The notes under the pieces were generated by a model, which made no database searches, was not told the origin of the DNA, and was given only the letters and a program-made list of their open reading frames with translations. The translations under genes were made by a program, and so were the position numbers. From Pontibacter akesuensis (GTDB lineage Bacteria; Bacteroidota; Bacteroidia; Cytophagales; Hymenobacteraceae): a DNA stretch of 64,000 nt. The first letter of the stretch is position 1; each line of letters starts with the position of its first letter. Of the stretch, positions 24,579-34,228 are shown in pieces. Location: contig NZ_CP014766.1 in the NCBI RefSeq assembly GCF_001611675.1, forward strand, positions 4,588,001 through 4,652,000, written 5' to 3'.

Positions 24579-25733
24579 TTAATTAGTAAGTACCCAAAGT
24601 GTTTCTCCGAATTTTTTTCTATAAGTGTTAAGTTCTGCCTGTGCTTCTTCTTTGGTTGAGAAATCAGCCACTGCTACCCTGTAAAGTCTGCTGCCAGGGC
24701 CAGGAAGTACCACCTTCACATCACCACCATCCTTTTTAAGTATGGCACGGCTTTCTTCCGCATTCTCTAAACGCACATAGCCGCCGGTTATGATATAAAA
24801 ACGGCCGTCGTTGGCATTCACTATGTGTGCGGGCATCTTTGCTTCTTCCTCTTCTACTACTGCCACCTCTGTAACACTCTCTGCTGCAGCAAATTCAGCA
24901 GCATCATCTGAAGCCATACTTGCAGAATCAACAACTATTTCTTCCTCGGAGGCAAAAGCATCTGACTCTTCTATACCTGGTTGTGCCACTTCAGGAAGCA
25001 TAATAGCATAGTGGTGCAGGCGCTCCTCTTCTGTGAAAGGCACGTAATCCGCCGCGTAGCGATCTACCGGGCTGGCTGCATAGGCGCTGTTGCCGCCGTT
25101 GAACAGCATGACAGGGTTGAGACTGCTCATGTTGTAGTTCGCCTGCAGCGACAGGAAGTATAAAGCAGACACAGACAAGCCAGCAAGCGCCAATCCGGCG
25201 GCCATGTGATACGCCCGTTTGATGCGCTTTCGAAGCGGAAGTGGCTGCTTCTGCTCTGCCAGTTCCTGCTGACGCTCTTTAATAAGGGTGCGAAGCACTG
25301 CTGGCTCCTCTACCCGCAGAGGCCTGGCCACCAGTTCCGGCAATCCAAAGCTCTCTTCCAGCATATTGTCTATTTCCACATACTCAAACACCAGACGATG
25401 CTCAGAGCTGTATCGGAAAAGCCCTATCTCGCTAAGCTCAAACCGGTTACTTTGCTGCAGCGCATTCTTAGCCGCATGCACAAACTTAGCAACCAGCGCC
25501 TGGGCTTCCTCTTTCGAAATATTGTTCTGGTGCGCGATCGTGCTGATCAGCAACCCGTCGTTCAGAACCAGCTTCTCATTGAAAGCAATGGTTTTTGACG
25601 GAGGCTGCAGCGTGTGCTTCACAGGGTTTATGCGTGCTGGCACGTAACGAGCTATTAATCCCCCAAAATCAGGGATAATAACACAGTCGTGGTCATACAA
25701 AAGTGACTTGATATGCTTCTCAACCATAGGCAT
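24579..25733 (-). CDS. HU-CCDC81-like / SPOR domain membrane protein
   Basis: The 384-residue protein joins three parts. The N-terminal 130 residues carry the HU-like CCDC81-type pattern of Bacteroidetes (YDHDCVIIPDFGGLIARYVPA; FNEKLVLNDGLLISTIA; LSEIGLFRYSSEHRLVFEY). A transmembrane helix follows at about 172-192 (MAAGLALAGLSVSALYFLSL). After an acidic linker there is a SPOR domain at about 308-384 (GRFYIITGGYVRLENAEESR... VAVADFSTKEEAQAELNTYR), which binds denuded septal peptidoglycan in characterised proteins. The HU-like part would face the cytoplasm. Its location immediately before exbB-exbD-tonB suggests a role in envelope organisation or division. Confidence 0.85.
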   Translation of the reverse strand: MPMVEKHIKSLLYDHDCVIIPDFGGLIARYVPARINPVKHTLQPPSKTIAFNEKLVLNDGLLISTIAHQNNISKEEAQALVAKFVHAAKNALQQSNRFELSEIGLFRYSSEHRLVFEYVEIDNMLEESFGLPELVARPLRVEEPAVLRTLIKERQQELAEQKQPLPLRKRIKRAYHMAAGLALAGLSVSALYFLSLQANYNMSSLNPVMLFNGGNSAYAASPVDRYAADYVPFTEEERLHHYAIMLPEVAQPGIEESDAFASEEEIVVDSASMASDDAAEFAAAESVTEVAVVEEEEAKMPAHIVNANDGRFYIITGGYVRLENAEESRAILKKDGGDVKVVLPGPGSRLYRVAVADFSTKEEAQAELNTYRKKFGETLWVLTN

Positions 25734-25736
25734 TTG

Positions 25737-27425
25737 TTAGAAAGAATAAGTTACGCCGCCAATCAGATTTATACTTTTATTCGGGTAGTTCACAAAACGC
25801 TCGTACTTCTTCCCGAACAAGTTATTGGCCATCAGGAACACGGTAAAGTTGTTCGTGAATTTGTAATCCGCTTTCAGGTTCAGGTCGATGATGGAATCTG
25901 TCTGTCGCAGCACCGTTGTTCCATCCGGGCGGGTAATACGGCCAAATGAATCACCAATATAATAAAGTTCTGAATTAAAGAGAATCTTGTCGTAGAAGTT
26001 GTAGGTACCGTAAATGCTGGCCATCAGCTCAGGGCGGTGGAAGGGCTGCTCTAAGTTATCTGTGTTATAGCTGTTATAGTCAGCCTTTAAACCCAGTCTA
26101 ATTTCGTCGGAATAGTTGAAGGACGCCTCTGCAAAAATATTCAACACATTCGTGATGCCGTCGTCATACAGCAGCTCGAACTTGGTGGAGTCCGAAACCG
26201 AGTTGTTGTAGAAGTATAAGTTGCGGAAATTCTGGTACGCCACACGTCCATTCAGGTGCACGTAATTGGCAATGTTGGCTTGAAAACCACCGTAAATCTC
26301 CAGTCCCTTGTTTACATCGGCCACCTGCACGTTTGGCGCCAGGAATGGATTCTCCTGCGTCAGTTCATATAAAGTGGTCCTTTCAAGGTCACCTCCTATC
26401 CCTCCGAACAGCAACAAGTTGCCTTCGATAGGCTCTACAGCCAGGCGCACCATCGGGTACACATTAAACTGACGCGCATCGTTTACCTCGTCGCCCGTAT
26501 AGGCTACTTTGGCGCCCAATGTCAGGCGTAGGGCGTTGAGCTTGCGCTCGTAAGCTGCATTGAGTTTAAAGAAGCCACGGCCTACGTCTGCGGAGTCTCC
26601 ATACGACACAAAGGATAAGTCTGCATCTACACGGAATGCTGACAGCTCATCGATGCCATACTCGCTGCGAAGATCAACCGCGAAATTGCTTTCGCTCATG
26701 TCGTAGTGATCGTTGATGTAGCGGAAGCGCGCTCCGGCTTTGTAAAGGAAAGGCGCACCGGAGGTCTGGTTATGAAAGTAGCCACCTGCATGGATGCGGT
26801 TGAACACCTGCTTGATCGTATCACGATTCACCTCCTGCTCCAACGATGGGGCGTAGCCATAGAAATAATGTTTCTCACGGCCATACTTTACATCGCCGCC
26901 AACTGTTAAACCTTTCAAGTAACGCTCGCCATGAACGCCCAGATCAGACTGTGACACAGCAGAGTTATCCTTGTCAACAGGGCCACGGGAAGAGGAAACA
27001 TGGCTGACGTTGGCGCCATAGCTAGCCGTTTCGCTGCGCTTGTTATGAAAATAGCCTTTTAAGTAAAGTGTCCCGTAGTTGCCCAGGCCGGCCTTCAGGT
27101 AATTGCCGTACAGCTTTGTCAGTTCGTCCTGCTTAATGGTCAGCACGCGCATCTGCAGTTCAATGTCCTGCGAAGGCAAGCGGTAATCCGTGAAGCGGTA
27201 GCGTACGTTGCGGTCACCGATCTCTGGGGGCGTGATGCGGAATTTCTCGTAATTGCGGGCAGCCTGTGGCAGTTCTATCACACGGTTCTTCTCCACCACC
27301 ACCTCTGCGTCCTCCAGCTTGGCTCCTTCGTTCCACCCCTGAGTCTGAGCCTGCGTATTGTTCAGGTAACTTTGCCCAACACAAAGCACGATGGCAAGAG
27401 AGGCAATTCTAAATTTATTTTTCAT
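25737..27425 (-). CDS. Outer-membrane beta-barrel protein (TonB-receptor-like barrel without plug)
   Basis: 562 residues with a signal peptide ending NNTQAQ. The body is dominated by alternating amphipathic strands with aromatic girdles (GTLYLKGYFHNKRSETASYG, YVHLNGRVAYQNFRNLYFYN, RLGLKADYNSYNTDN). The C-terminus FTVFLMANNLFGKKYERFVNYPN resembles the last strands of TonB-dependent receptors, and the protein ends in Phe as barrel substrates do. I see no plug domain, and the length is short for a receptor. It lies between the TPR gene (30-base gap) and the HU/SPOR gene (3-base gap). Confidence 0.75.
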   Translation of the reverse strand: MKNKFRIASLAIVLCVGQSYLNNTQAQTQGWNEGAKLEDAEVVVEKNRVIELPQAARNYEKFRITPPEIGDRNVRYRFTDYRLPSQDIELQMRVLTIKQDELTKLYGNYLKAGLGNYGTLYLKGYFHNKRSETASYGANVSHVSSSRGPVDKDNSAVSQSDLGVHGERYLKGLTVGGDVKYGREKHYFYGYAPSLEQEVNRDTIKQVFNRIHAGGYFHNQTSGAPFLYKAGARFRYINDHYDMSESNFAVDLRSEYGIDELSAFRVDADLSFVSYGDSADVGRGFFKLNAAYERKLNALRLTLGAKVAYTGDEVNDARQFNVYPMVRLAVEPIEGNLLLFGGIGGDLERTTLYELTQENPFLAPNVQVADVNKGLEIYGGFQANIANYVHLNGRVAYQNFRNLYFYNNSVSDSTKFELLYDDGITNVLNIFAEASFNYSDEIRLGLKADYNSYNTDNLEQPFHRPELMASIYGTYNFYDKILFNSELYYIGDSFGRITRPDGTTVLRQTDSIIDLNLKADYKFTNNFTVFLMANNLFGKKYERFVNYPNKSINLIGGVTYSF

Positions 27426-27455
27426 GCTGCTGATTCTCTTCTTAAACTAAAATTA

Positions 27456-30400
27456 CTACTTCTGCTGGCCTGTTGAATCAACCGGCTGAACGGTGGTATC
27501 CCGAGGTTGGATGGTAGTGTCAACAGGGGCCGAAAGTTGCTGCTGTTGTGGCTGCAGGTTGTTAGGTGCTACCGTTGAGTTTTTGCCCTCCAGCTTTGCC
27601 AGCTTCTGCTTCGCCTCGGCCACAATTTCCTGGTTTGGCGCGTTTTCAATGATCGACGTTAACGTGGAGCGCGCCTGGAACATCTCGTTCTGAGCAGCAT
27701 ATATGTCAGAAATTAGCAGGAAAGTCTTTCCAAGCCAGAAATCATAGGAGCCATACTTGTTGCTGAAGGCAAAGGCGTTGTCAAGCGCTTCCTTGTTTTT
27801 CTTCTGCTTAAACAATATCTCACTGATCAGGTAATGCGCCTCTGCCCCATTCACATCGTTGGCCGAGGCCTCAGTCTCTCGCAATTCAGTAAGCGCCTGC
27901 TCCAGGTTGCCTTGGGCATAGGTGGCTTTACTTCGTAGCAGCAGCGCCAGGTTGTAAGCGTTCAGGTTTGCATTGCCCTGGCTAATCAATTCACCGGCCA
28001 CGCGCTTGGTAGCTGCATAGTCGTTGGAGCGGTAGTAGCTTTGCATCAATCCTAGCAGCGCTGTTTGCTGCTCTTTTCTGTTCGTGGCCACATCGCGCAG
28101 GCGGGTGTAATATTTTATGGCCTCCGCGTAGTTTTTGGCTTCAAACTCCATGTCGGCCACACGTTGGATGGCGCGGTTCACAAACTCGGAGCGGTTCTCG
28201 GCAATCACCTGCTTCATCACCTTCATGCCCTGGTCCTTCTTGTTGCTGCGCAGGTAAGAATCTGCCAGGAAATAGCGGGCATCCGGTACGAAGGAGCTCT
28301 TTGGATAAGCCGTCAGGTAAGCCTCGAACTTTGCTACCGCCTGCTCATAGCGTTGGTTGAAGTACAATGTTTTAGCTGCTTCGTACTCAACACTTTCTAA
28401 GGCATTGCTTTCCGGGTTGGCGGACTTAAACTTGTCTACATAGGTATCGAATTCGCTACTTCTGTTCTCCTGGCCAAGCACCTCCTGCAAGCTATACAAA
28501 GCGCCGCTGGCTACTTTAGAGTTCGGGAACTCGTTTAGCACGCGCTGCTGGTCTGCAATCGCCAGATCGTTCTGACGCAGGTTGGTGTAGGCAATGCCAC
28601 GCTTTTGCAGCGCGTTCGGAACCAGTTTGCTGTCGGGCATTCCGTTGATCAGCTTGGTAAACCCTTGAACGGCCGGCTGGTAGTTGCCCGACTCAAAATC
28701 GATGAGTGCATACTGGTACATGGCGTCATCACGGTAGCGGGAATTCGGGAACTTGTTGATCAGTTCCTCCAAGGAGTTCTTCGCTCTGTCGTTTCTGTTA
28801 AGGATGCTCTGCACCACGCCTTTCTGGAAAAGCGCATAGTCTCTGTCTGGCGAGCTGCTGGAGATTACGCGCTCGTACAGGTTCAGTGCCTCGTTGTAAT
28901 TCTTATTTACATAGTATGTATCGGCCAGGCGAACCGTGGCGTCGTTGTAGTTTGGATTGCTGGGCTGTATGTTGTCCAGATAAGCCTTGAAATGTGTCAG
29001 CGCCTTATCATACTCCTTTGTGTTAAAGTAGGCGTAACCGATTCCGTAGCGCGACTTAACGTAATAATCTGCTTTGGTGCTCGGCGCGGCGCGGAAAACA
29101 GCGCCATAGCTGTTGATGGCATCGTTGTACTTCTGTCCAATAGAATAAGCCTCGCCCTTCACAAAATGGCTGGAGGCTGTCACTTCCTTATCGTAAGGGT
29201 ACTGCAGCGATTTGTCGAGCATGGCCACCGCCTGTGGAAACTTACTGTCGTTAAACAGGTTTACGCCGTGGTAGTAGGTTACGCGCTGGTAGGTCTGCAG
29301 AATACGCCAGCTCTTCTTCTCAAGGCTTTCAATGTGCCGAATGGCCGCGGCATAATCGTTGGAGCCAAAGTATGATTCGCTCAGCAGCCTGTCTGCTTCC
29401 TCTGCCTGATCGGATTCCGGATAATTTTTACCAAAATCAGCCAACGTATTGATTACATCGCGGAAGTTGCCGAGCTCAAAGTTTACCTGCGCATATTTCA
29501 GCGTGGCAGCTTCTGTCACCGCTTTGTCCTGATCGTTCTTGCGGGCCTGATCAAAGGCGGTGAGGGCGAACTGCTTGTTATCTTCTTTCAGGTAGCTAAG
29601 GCCAAGATAATAGGCCGCGCTTTGCCCGAGGGAGTCTTTCTTAAGGGCTATTTCCTTGAAATTGGCAATGGCGTTCTTGTAGTTGTTATTCTTGTAATCA
29701 GTAAAGGCGATTTTATACTGCACCACCGGCTCCAGGGAACGCTTGCCCTGGGCATACTGGTTAAAGAACTTGCCGGCTGTGGCGTAGTCTGCCTTCTGGT
29801 AATAGGCATCGCCCACGAGCAGCGCAATCTCATCGGCCTGCTGCACCTGTGGCTGCCGCGCCAGCGCTTCTTCGCCGTAGCGGATCACCTCATACACATC
29901 CTTCTCCTTGTAAAGAATCTCGGTGATCATGTAAGGCACGATCTGCTTGTAGGCTTCGTTCTTCTCTGCAATCTTCAAATCCGCCTTGGCAGCTGCGTAG
30001 TCGCCTTTGCGGTAAGAGATATAGCCGGCATAATAGTTAGAGGCGTACGCAAACCGGTGCTCATCCTCGCGGAAGCCGGTTGTCTTGTTCTTGTCGAACC
30101 AGATCTTGGCGTTGTCAAAGTCCTTGGTGGCGAAGTAGGAATAACCGAGTTTAAACTCCAGCTCGTTGTTCTGCTTTATACTTAGCAGGTGGGTCGGCGC
30201 ATCCTTTAACAGCTCTATCGCCTTTTTGTAGTCCTTCTGCTCAAAGTAATACAAGCCAAGTTCGTAGTTGGCCAGTGCAGTTTTAGGGTGCGTCGGGTAT
30301 TTGCGAGCAAAATTGAGCACCAACTGTTCCGCATCCGGGTGCAATAAGTACAGACCGCTCAGGGCGTAGTAATACTGCGCATCGGCTGTTTTGGAATCGT

Positions 30401-30587
30401 CTCCTTTCAGCTCGATGTACTTTTCAAAAGCCTCCTGCGCCGCGCCATACTTGGCCCGGTCAAAAAGCTCCAGTCCTTCATGGAAGTACCTCTCCTCAGC
30501 GGTGAACGCCTGCGTGTGCTGTGCCACCGCCACGTGGGAGCCGCCAGCCAATACGGAGGCAAGTGCTATTTTGTAAGCTATCTTCAT
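27456..30587 (-). CDS. Large exported tetratricopeptide-repeat protein
   Basis: 1043 residues starting with a signal peptide (ALASVLAGGSHVAVAQ). Nearly the whole protein consists of TPR hairpins with the A-Y-L-G-Y-A pattern (for example AQYYYALSGLYLL, ALANYELGLYYFEQKDYKKAIELL, AQYALIDFESGNYQPAVQGF-type units). It ends in a Gln/Thr-rich low-complexity tail (QPQQQQLSAPVDTTIQP). It is probably a periplasmic scaffold, recalling YbgF/CpoB next to tol genes, but much larger. It is the first gene of the operon leading to exbB-exbD-tonB. Confidence 0.85.
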   Translation of the reverse strand: MKIAYKIALASVLAGGSHVAVAQHTQAFTAEERYFHEGLELFDRAKYGAAQEAFEKYIELKGDDSKTADAQYYYALSGLYLLHPDAEQLVLNFARKYPTHPKTALANYELGLYYFEQKDYKKAIELLKDAPTHLLSIKQNNELEFKLGYSYFATKDFDNAKIWFDKNKTTGFREDEHRFAYASNYYAGYISYRKGDYAAAKADLKIAEKNEAYKQIVPYMITEILYKEKDVYEVIRYGEEALARQPQVQQADEIALLVGDAYYQKADYATAGKFFNQYAQGKRSLEPVVQYKIAFTDYKNNNYKNAIANFKEIALKKDSLGQSAAYYLGLSYLKEDNKQFALTAFDQARKNDQDKAVTEAATLKYAQVNFELGNFRDVINTLADFGKNYPESDQAEEADRLLSESYFGSNDYAAAIRHIESLEKKSWRILQTYQRVTYYHGVNLFNDSKFPQAVAMLDKSLQYPYDKEVTASSHFVKGEAYSIGQKYNDAINSYGAVFRAAPSTKADYYVKSRYGIGYAYFNTKEYDKALTHFKAYLDNIQPSNPNYNDATVRLADTYYVNKNYNEALNLYERVISSSSPDRDYALFQKGVVQSILNRNDRAKNSLEELINKFPNSRYRDDAMYQYALIDFESGNYQPAVQGFTKLINGMPDSKLVPNALQKRGIAYTNLRQNDLAIADQQRVLNEFPNSKVASGALYSLQEVLGQENRSSEFDTYVDKFKSANPESNALESVEYEAAKTLYFNQRYEQAVAKFEAYLTAYPKSSFVPDARYFLADSYLRSNKKDQGMKVMKQVIAENRSEFVNRAIQRVADMEFEAKNYAEAIKYYTRLRDVATNRKEQQTALLGLMQSYYRSNDYAATKRVAGELISQGNANLNAYNLALLLRSKATYAQGNLEQALTELRETEASANDVNGAEAHYLISEILFKQKKNKEALDNAFAFSNKYGSYDFWLGKTFLLISDIYAAQNEMFQARSTLTSIIENAPNQEIVAEAKQKLAKLEGKNSTVAPNNLQPQQQQLSAPVDTTIQPRDTTVQPVDSTGQQK

Positions 30588-30683
30588 GTTTACTTTTATT
30601 CCCGGAAGGGTTAGCCGTTTTATTCAGATTAATGGAGCAAATAGCAATCGCGGCTGATACGATGCCGCAGCTACTGCCCCACT

Positions 30684-30691
30684 CAAAGTTA
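30684..30691 (-). promoter_or_regulatory. -7 element (TAACTTTG) for the TPR/ExbBD operon
   Basis: An exact TAnnTTTG match on the minus strand, about 97 bases upstream of the TPR gene ATG, in the only sizeable gap before this eight-gene run. No clear TTG at -33. Confidence 0.4.
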
Positions 30692-30856
30692 GTAATTTTT
30701 AGAGAGCAGCCACTTTCTTTAACATATTAAAAGTTAAAGCCCGGCTGCTATATCCTGTTGCTCTAATATAATGGGGAAAGTCTTTAAATATTGTCTTCTG
30801 TGGATAAAAACCTGATGCTTTGGCGCTTATTTTTCACACCTTCCCCTATTACCGGA

Positions 30857-31903
30857 TTAAAAGGGCAAGGCACGAGGCACCGGGTGCAGCACCTTGAACA
30901 CCAACTCGCGCAAAATGTCCGAATCACTCATATCACCTCCTGTTATGCCTTTCACCTGCAGGTCCGCCACCCGCACAAAGTGAATGATGTCGGTGCACCG
31001 CTGCAACGGAAAATGGCGCATGGCCAGCATGTATTCCTTTACCAGAAAACCGCGGTTGCCCAGGCTCTTGCGGATGCCCTGCTCTGATTTGTCCTGCTGC
31101 ATGTGCAGGGTCAGGATTTTAGTAAAAAAGCTGAACAGCAGCGTCAGGTTGGGGATGAGCGGGTTGCTCTTGGGGTTTGCCTCGAAATAGTTGATGATAC
31201 GGTTCGCCTTCAGCGCATCGCGCGCAATCAGGGCCGACTGCAGCTCAAAGATGTTATACTCCTTGCTGATGCCCACATTCTCCTGCACCAGCCCCTCGTC
31301 TACCGTGGCACCAGGCTTCAGGTTTATCAGGAGCTTATCTATCTCGTTCGCCAGCCGCGACAAGTCCGAACCGATGTACTCGCTTAGCAGCACCACCGCG
31401 GGTTGCGTGGCCTTCATTCCTTTGCTGCGCAGGTATGCCGTTACCCAGGCGGGCACCTGGTTGTCGTACAGCTTTTTAGTGGTAAGCAGCGCGGCGTGCT
31501 TGTTCACCGCCTTCGCCAGCGACTTGCGCCCGTCCAGCGATTTATACTTGTAGCAGAACACCAGGATGGTAGACGGGAGCGGGTGCTGCAGGTATGCCTC
31601 CAGTTGGCGCATGCCCTCCTCCTTCTCAATGTCAAGTATACTTTGTGCCTCTTTCACAATCACCACCGACTTCTCCGACATCATCGGGTAGCGTTTGGCC
31701 TGCAGCAGCACCGTCGACACGTCCACATCCTTGCCGTAAAGCACCACCTGGTTAAACCCTTTCTCATGCTCCTGCAGCGCGTGCTGCTCCACATAGTCAG
31801 AAATCAGGTCGATGTAGTAAGACTCCTCGCCCTGCAAAAAGTATACAGGTGCAAATTGCCTTTGCTTCAGTTGCTCTAGAATGCCCTCGGGTGTATGCGA
31901 CAT
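30857..31903 (-). CDS. holA: DNA polymerase III subunit delta
   Basis: Clamp-loader subunit that opens the beta sliding clamp. The delta N-terminal pattern is clear (FAPVYFLQGEESYYIDLISDYV; KRYPMMSEKSVVIVKEAQ), with the AAA+-like body and the C-terminal collar (GGDMSDSDILRELVFKVLHP). I prefer the ATG at 31903 (MSHTPEGILEQL) over the upstream one at 31927, because the extra eight residues (MPSPEQPN) have no counterpart in the family as I know it. It is monocistronic and divergent from the next gene. Confidence 0.93.
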   Translation of the reverse strand: MSHTPEGILEQLKQRQFAPVYFLQGEESYYIDLISDYVEQHALQEHEKGFNQVVLYGKDVDVSTVLLQAKRYPMMSEKSVVIVKEAQSILDIEKEEGMRQLEAYLQHPLPSTILVFCYKYKSLDGRKSLAKAVNKHAALLTTKKLYDNQVPAWVTAYLRSKGMKATQPAVVLLSEYIGSDLSRLANEIDKLLINLKPGATVDEGLVQENVGISKEYNIFELQSALIARDALKANRIINYFEANPKSNPLIPNLTLLFSFFTKILTLHMQQDKSEQGIRKSLGNRGFLVKEYMLAMRHFPLQRCTDIIHFVRVADLQVKGITGGDMSDSDILRELVFKVLHPVPRALPF

Positions 31904-32127
31904 GTTGGGTTGTTCGGGTGATGGCACGGCCTGTTATACTTGTGCTGCTGCCTGCCTTCTACAAATTTAAGGCATCAGCCATAAAAGTAAAGTATAAAAG
32001 CACGAATAAAGAAGCCTTTTTTCAACTCCTTCAACCGAACTGAAAACAACGGCCTACTGTTCTTACTCTTGTGGATGGGGGCCCTGCATAGCGCTGTTGC
32101 ACTCTCCGACAACTGACTAAAGCAAAG

Positions 32128-33291
32128 ATGATTATCAAGTATAGAAATAGCAATCCAGCGCCACGCTGGAAGTATAAAGCGACGCTGGTGTTTGGGTATA
32201 GAGTAGCTTTTTGGGGCCTTGCAGCCTTGTTTCTGTTTTTCCTTTTAGCTGCCACGCTGCCAGATAAAGGAGTTTCGCCGCTGGTGCTTAAAACAGAGCA
32301 ACTGCCTTTCGCACCCAAAGAATTTTACATTGCCGAAGTAGTGGATGCGCGTTCCGACAAAAAAACCGTGGCACGGCTCATTCCTGTACCTGCTCCCGGC
32401 GCTGCCTCATCAACAGTGGCTCAGCCAGTGGACTTGCAAGGTGGCGGACTTGCTGCCGTAAAGCAATTTATTAGCAAAGGACTGAAGCAGAACACCAGCT
32501 TACGTCCTGTAACCATCCGCCTGAAGGAGATGAGTATCGTTGAAACACCTGCTCCTCAAGGCCGTGTAGAGGGCAAAGCGGTGGTGGGAATGGAATTTGA
32601 GGTGATGCGCGAGGGAGAGCTGGTAAAGCTGACCGAATATAGGGGTGGCATGCGCTATATCAGGCCAGCCAGCCAAACCGATGTGGCAGAACCTGCCCTG
32701 CGGCAATCGTTGGTGGAGGCGCTAAAATACCTTAACACCTGGATCAACAAAGAGGCTAACACAAACGAAAGTCTCGCCAAAGGAATAAAAGTAAACTTCT
32801 CGAACTACAAAGGCGTCGCCTCCAGGGATACAGTATTCTATTCTCCTTCCCGGCTTCTGAAGTGGGATGATTTTAGCGGCAGCCCCTCTAAACCCAGCAA
32901 GTATGCGGCCGCTATTTTCCCTTCATTCGACTTTGTGGGCCATACAAAGGTGATTGATGGCATCGTGCATGTGAACCTGGAAATGAAAGTATACATGCTG
33001 CCGGCTTCTTCCTGGGTAAAGGCTGGCCATCTGGATGCTTACGGTCTGAACCACGAGCAAAAGCACTTTGACATTGCCAAACTGGTAGCGGAGCGTTTTA
33101 AGCACAAAATAACGCCTGAAATCCTGTCCTTAGCCGACTATAACAGCATTATCCAGTACCACTACATCGAGTCGTTCCGCGAAATGAACCAACTGCAGGA
33201 GCAGTACGATGCCGAAACGCAGCACGGGCTAAATGAGGCGGCACAGGCGAAGTGGAATAAGAAGCTGGAGGAAGAATTGGGGAAGTTATAG
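32128..33291 (+). CDS. Membrane-anchored DUF922-like predicted zinc protease
   Basis: The 387-residue protein has a transmembrane or uncleaved signal helix at about 27-46 (VAFWGLAALFLFFLLAATLP). The C-terminal half starts with LLKWDDFSGSPSKPSKYAAA and has YMLPASSWVK, then LNHEQKHFDIAKLVAERFKHK. The HEQKH core is an HExxH zinc-binding motif, and this arrangement matches the DUF922 group. The middle region (about 90-215) is unfamiliar. The gene stands alone between holA and a low-GC gene. Protease activity is inferred from the motif only. Confidence 0.65.
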   Translation: MIIKYRNSNPAPRWKYKATLVFGYRVAFWGLAALFLFFLLAATLPDKGVSPLVLKTEQLPFAPKEFYIAEVVDARSDKKTVARLIPVPAPGAASSTVAQPVDLQGGGLAAVKQFISKGLKQNTSLRPVTIRLKEMSIVETPAPQGRVEGKAVVGMEFEVMREGELVKLTEYRGGMRYIRPASQTDVAEPALRQSLVEALKYLNTWINKEANTNESLAKGIKVNFSNYKGVASRDTVFYSPSRLLKWDDFSGSPSKPSKYAAAIFPSFDFVGHTKVIDGIVHVNLEMKVYMLPASSWVKAGHLDAYGLNHEQKHFDIAKLVAERFKHKITPEILSLADYNSIIQYHYIESFREMNQLQEQYDAETQHGLNEAAQAKWNKKLEEELGKL

Positions 33292-33424
33292 GTTCAACTG
33301 TAGTTAATTAGTTTTGTAGATATAACGGATTTGGCTTTGCGGTGGCGTAGCTACCGTAAAGGTTGGGTTAGCGCATGTGCTTCTATTTATCTAAGTTACT
33401 GATTATTTAAGTTACTGAATTCTA

Positions 33425-34006
33425 CTATACTTCCTCTATCTGGTGTCCTTCCCATGTTGTTACAATAGGGCGCTTGTGCATTTTATACCATCGTTGAACA
33501 AAGTTTTCAATATTATTCAAATCCGTTTCAATGATTCTCTTTAGTTGCTTTACTCTTTTGCTAAAGCCATACTTCGAATAATAGCTTCCAATTTTGTGCT
33601 CCCTAAACATAAAGTCAGAGTCTAGTATCGGGGGTCCTTTAATATCATCAACCCGCAAACGCATTTCTGAAATACTATTAGGTGGAAGCTTATATTGAAG
33701 TCCATCCACACCATTTAGTTTGTTTATAGATTCAGGGTTCGGATTTAGTTTGAAGATATTTAAAATACACTTTATCCATCTGTCCTGTCGGTTTATCTGT
33801 ATTTCAATTATTTCTAGTGTTGAATCAGGTTTTAGACGGCATAATTCATAGGTATAACCTTGAAGATTGTCCCTACAAAACCATGAAGTTGAAAAGGGTG
33901 ATTTTTTAAAGCCATTCTTCTCTAAGAAAGGAATCCCGCATTCAAGAACTATTTGATTTCTAACTTCAAGTAATTCTTTTGCTGAAAGTTTAAAGAAAAG
34001 CCCCAT
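33425..34006 (-). CDS. DUF4304-like protein of unknown function
   Basis: 193 residues. The N-terminal half follows a DUF4304-type pattern: a helix, then FLEKNGFKKSPFSTSWFCRDN, then a strand EIIEIQINRQDRW. No signal peptide or membrane helix is seen. The gene and its flanks (about 33.3-34.2 kb) are visibly richer in A/T than the neighbours, and AAGTATA words occur only at the edges, which suggests recent acquisition. DUF4304 members often sit in variable or defence-associated regions, but nothing here proves such a role. Confidence 0.55.
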   Translation of the reverse strand: MGLFFKLSAKELLEVRNQIVLECGIPFLEKNGFKKSPFSTSWFCRDNLQGYTYELCRLKPDSTLEIIEIQINRQDRWIKCILNIFKLNPNPESINKLNGVDGLQYKLPPNSISEMRLRVDDIKGPPILDSDFMFREHKIGSYYSKYGFSKRVKQLKRIIETDLNNIENFVQRWYKMHKRPIVTTWEGHQIEEV

Positions 34007-34220
34007 TCTTACTTTTATCTACCGCTTTGAATTTGTAATTGTATTAGCGCTAACTATCGGCTAAACGGATGTCTATTCGGATTATCTGCACTATCTGCGG
34101 AGGCACTAGAGCTACTGGCAAACGTTTAAAGCTTTAGCTAATATAAATAATTATTTATCATCATAACACTGCCTTTTAGGCTTTCCGCCCCTTCCTCACT
34201 CCAATCTGCCAACTCTTTTC

Positions 34221-34228
34221 TATATTTG
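34221..34228 (+). promoter_or_regulatory. -7 element (TATATTTG) for tyrS
   Basis: An exact TAnnTTTG match 25 bases upstream of the tyrS ATG. It implies a leader of about 20 bases. No -33 TTG is obvious. Confidence 0.45.

Noticed and set aside
28605-29375. 256-codon plus-strand frame
   Set aside because: It is antisense to the TPR gene and is a by-product of its codon usage; no start context or domain.
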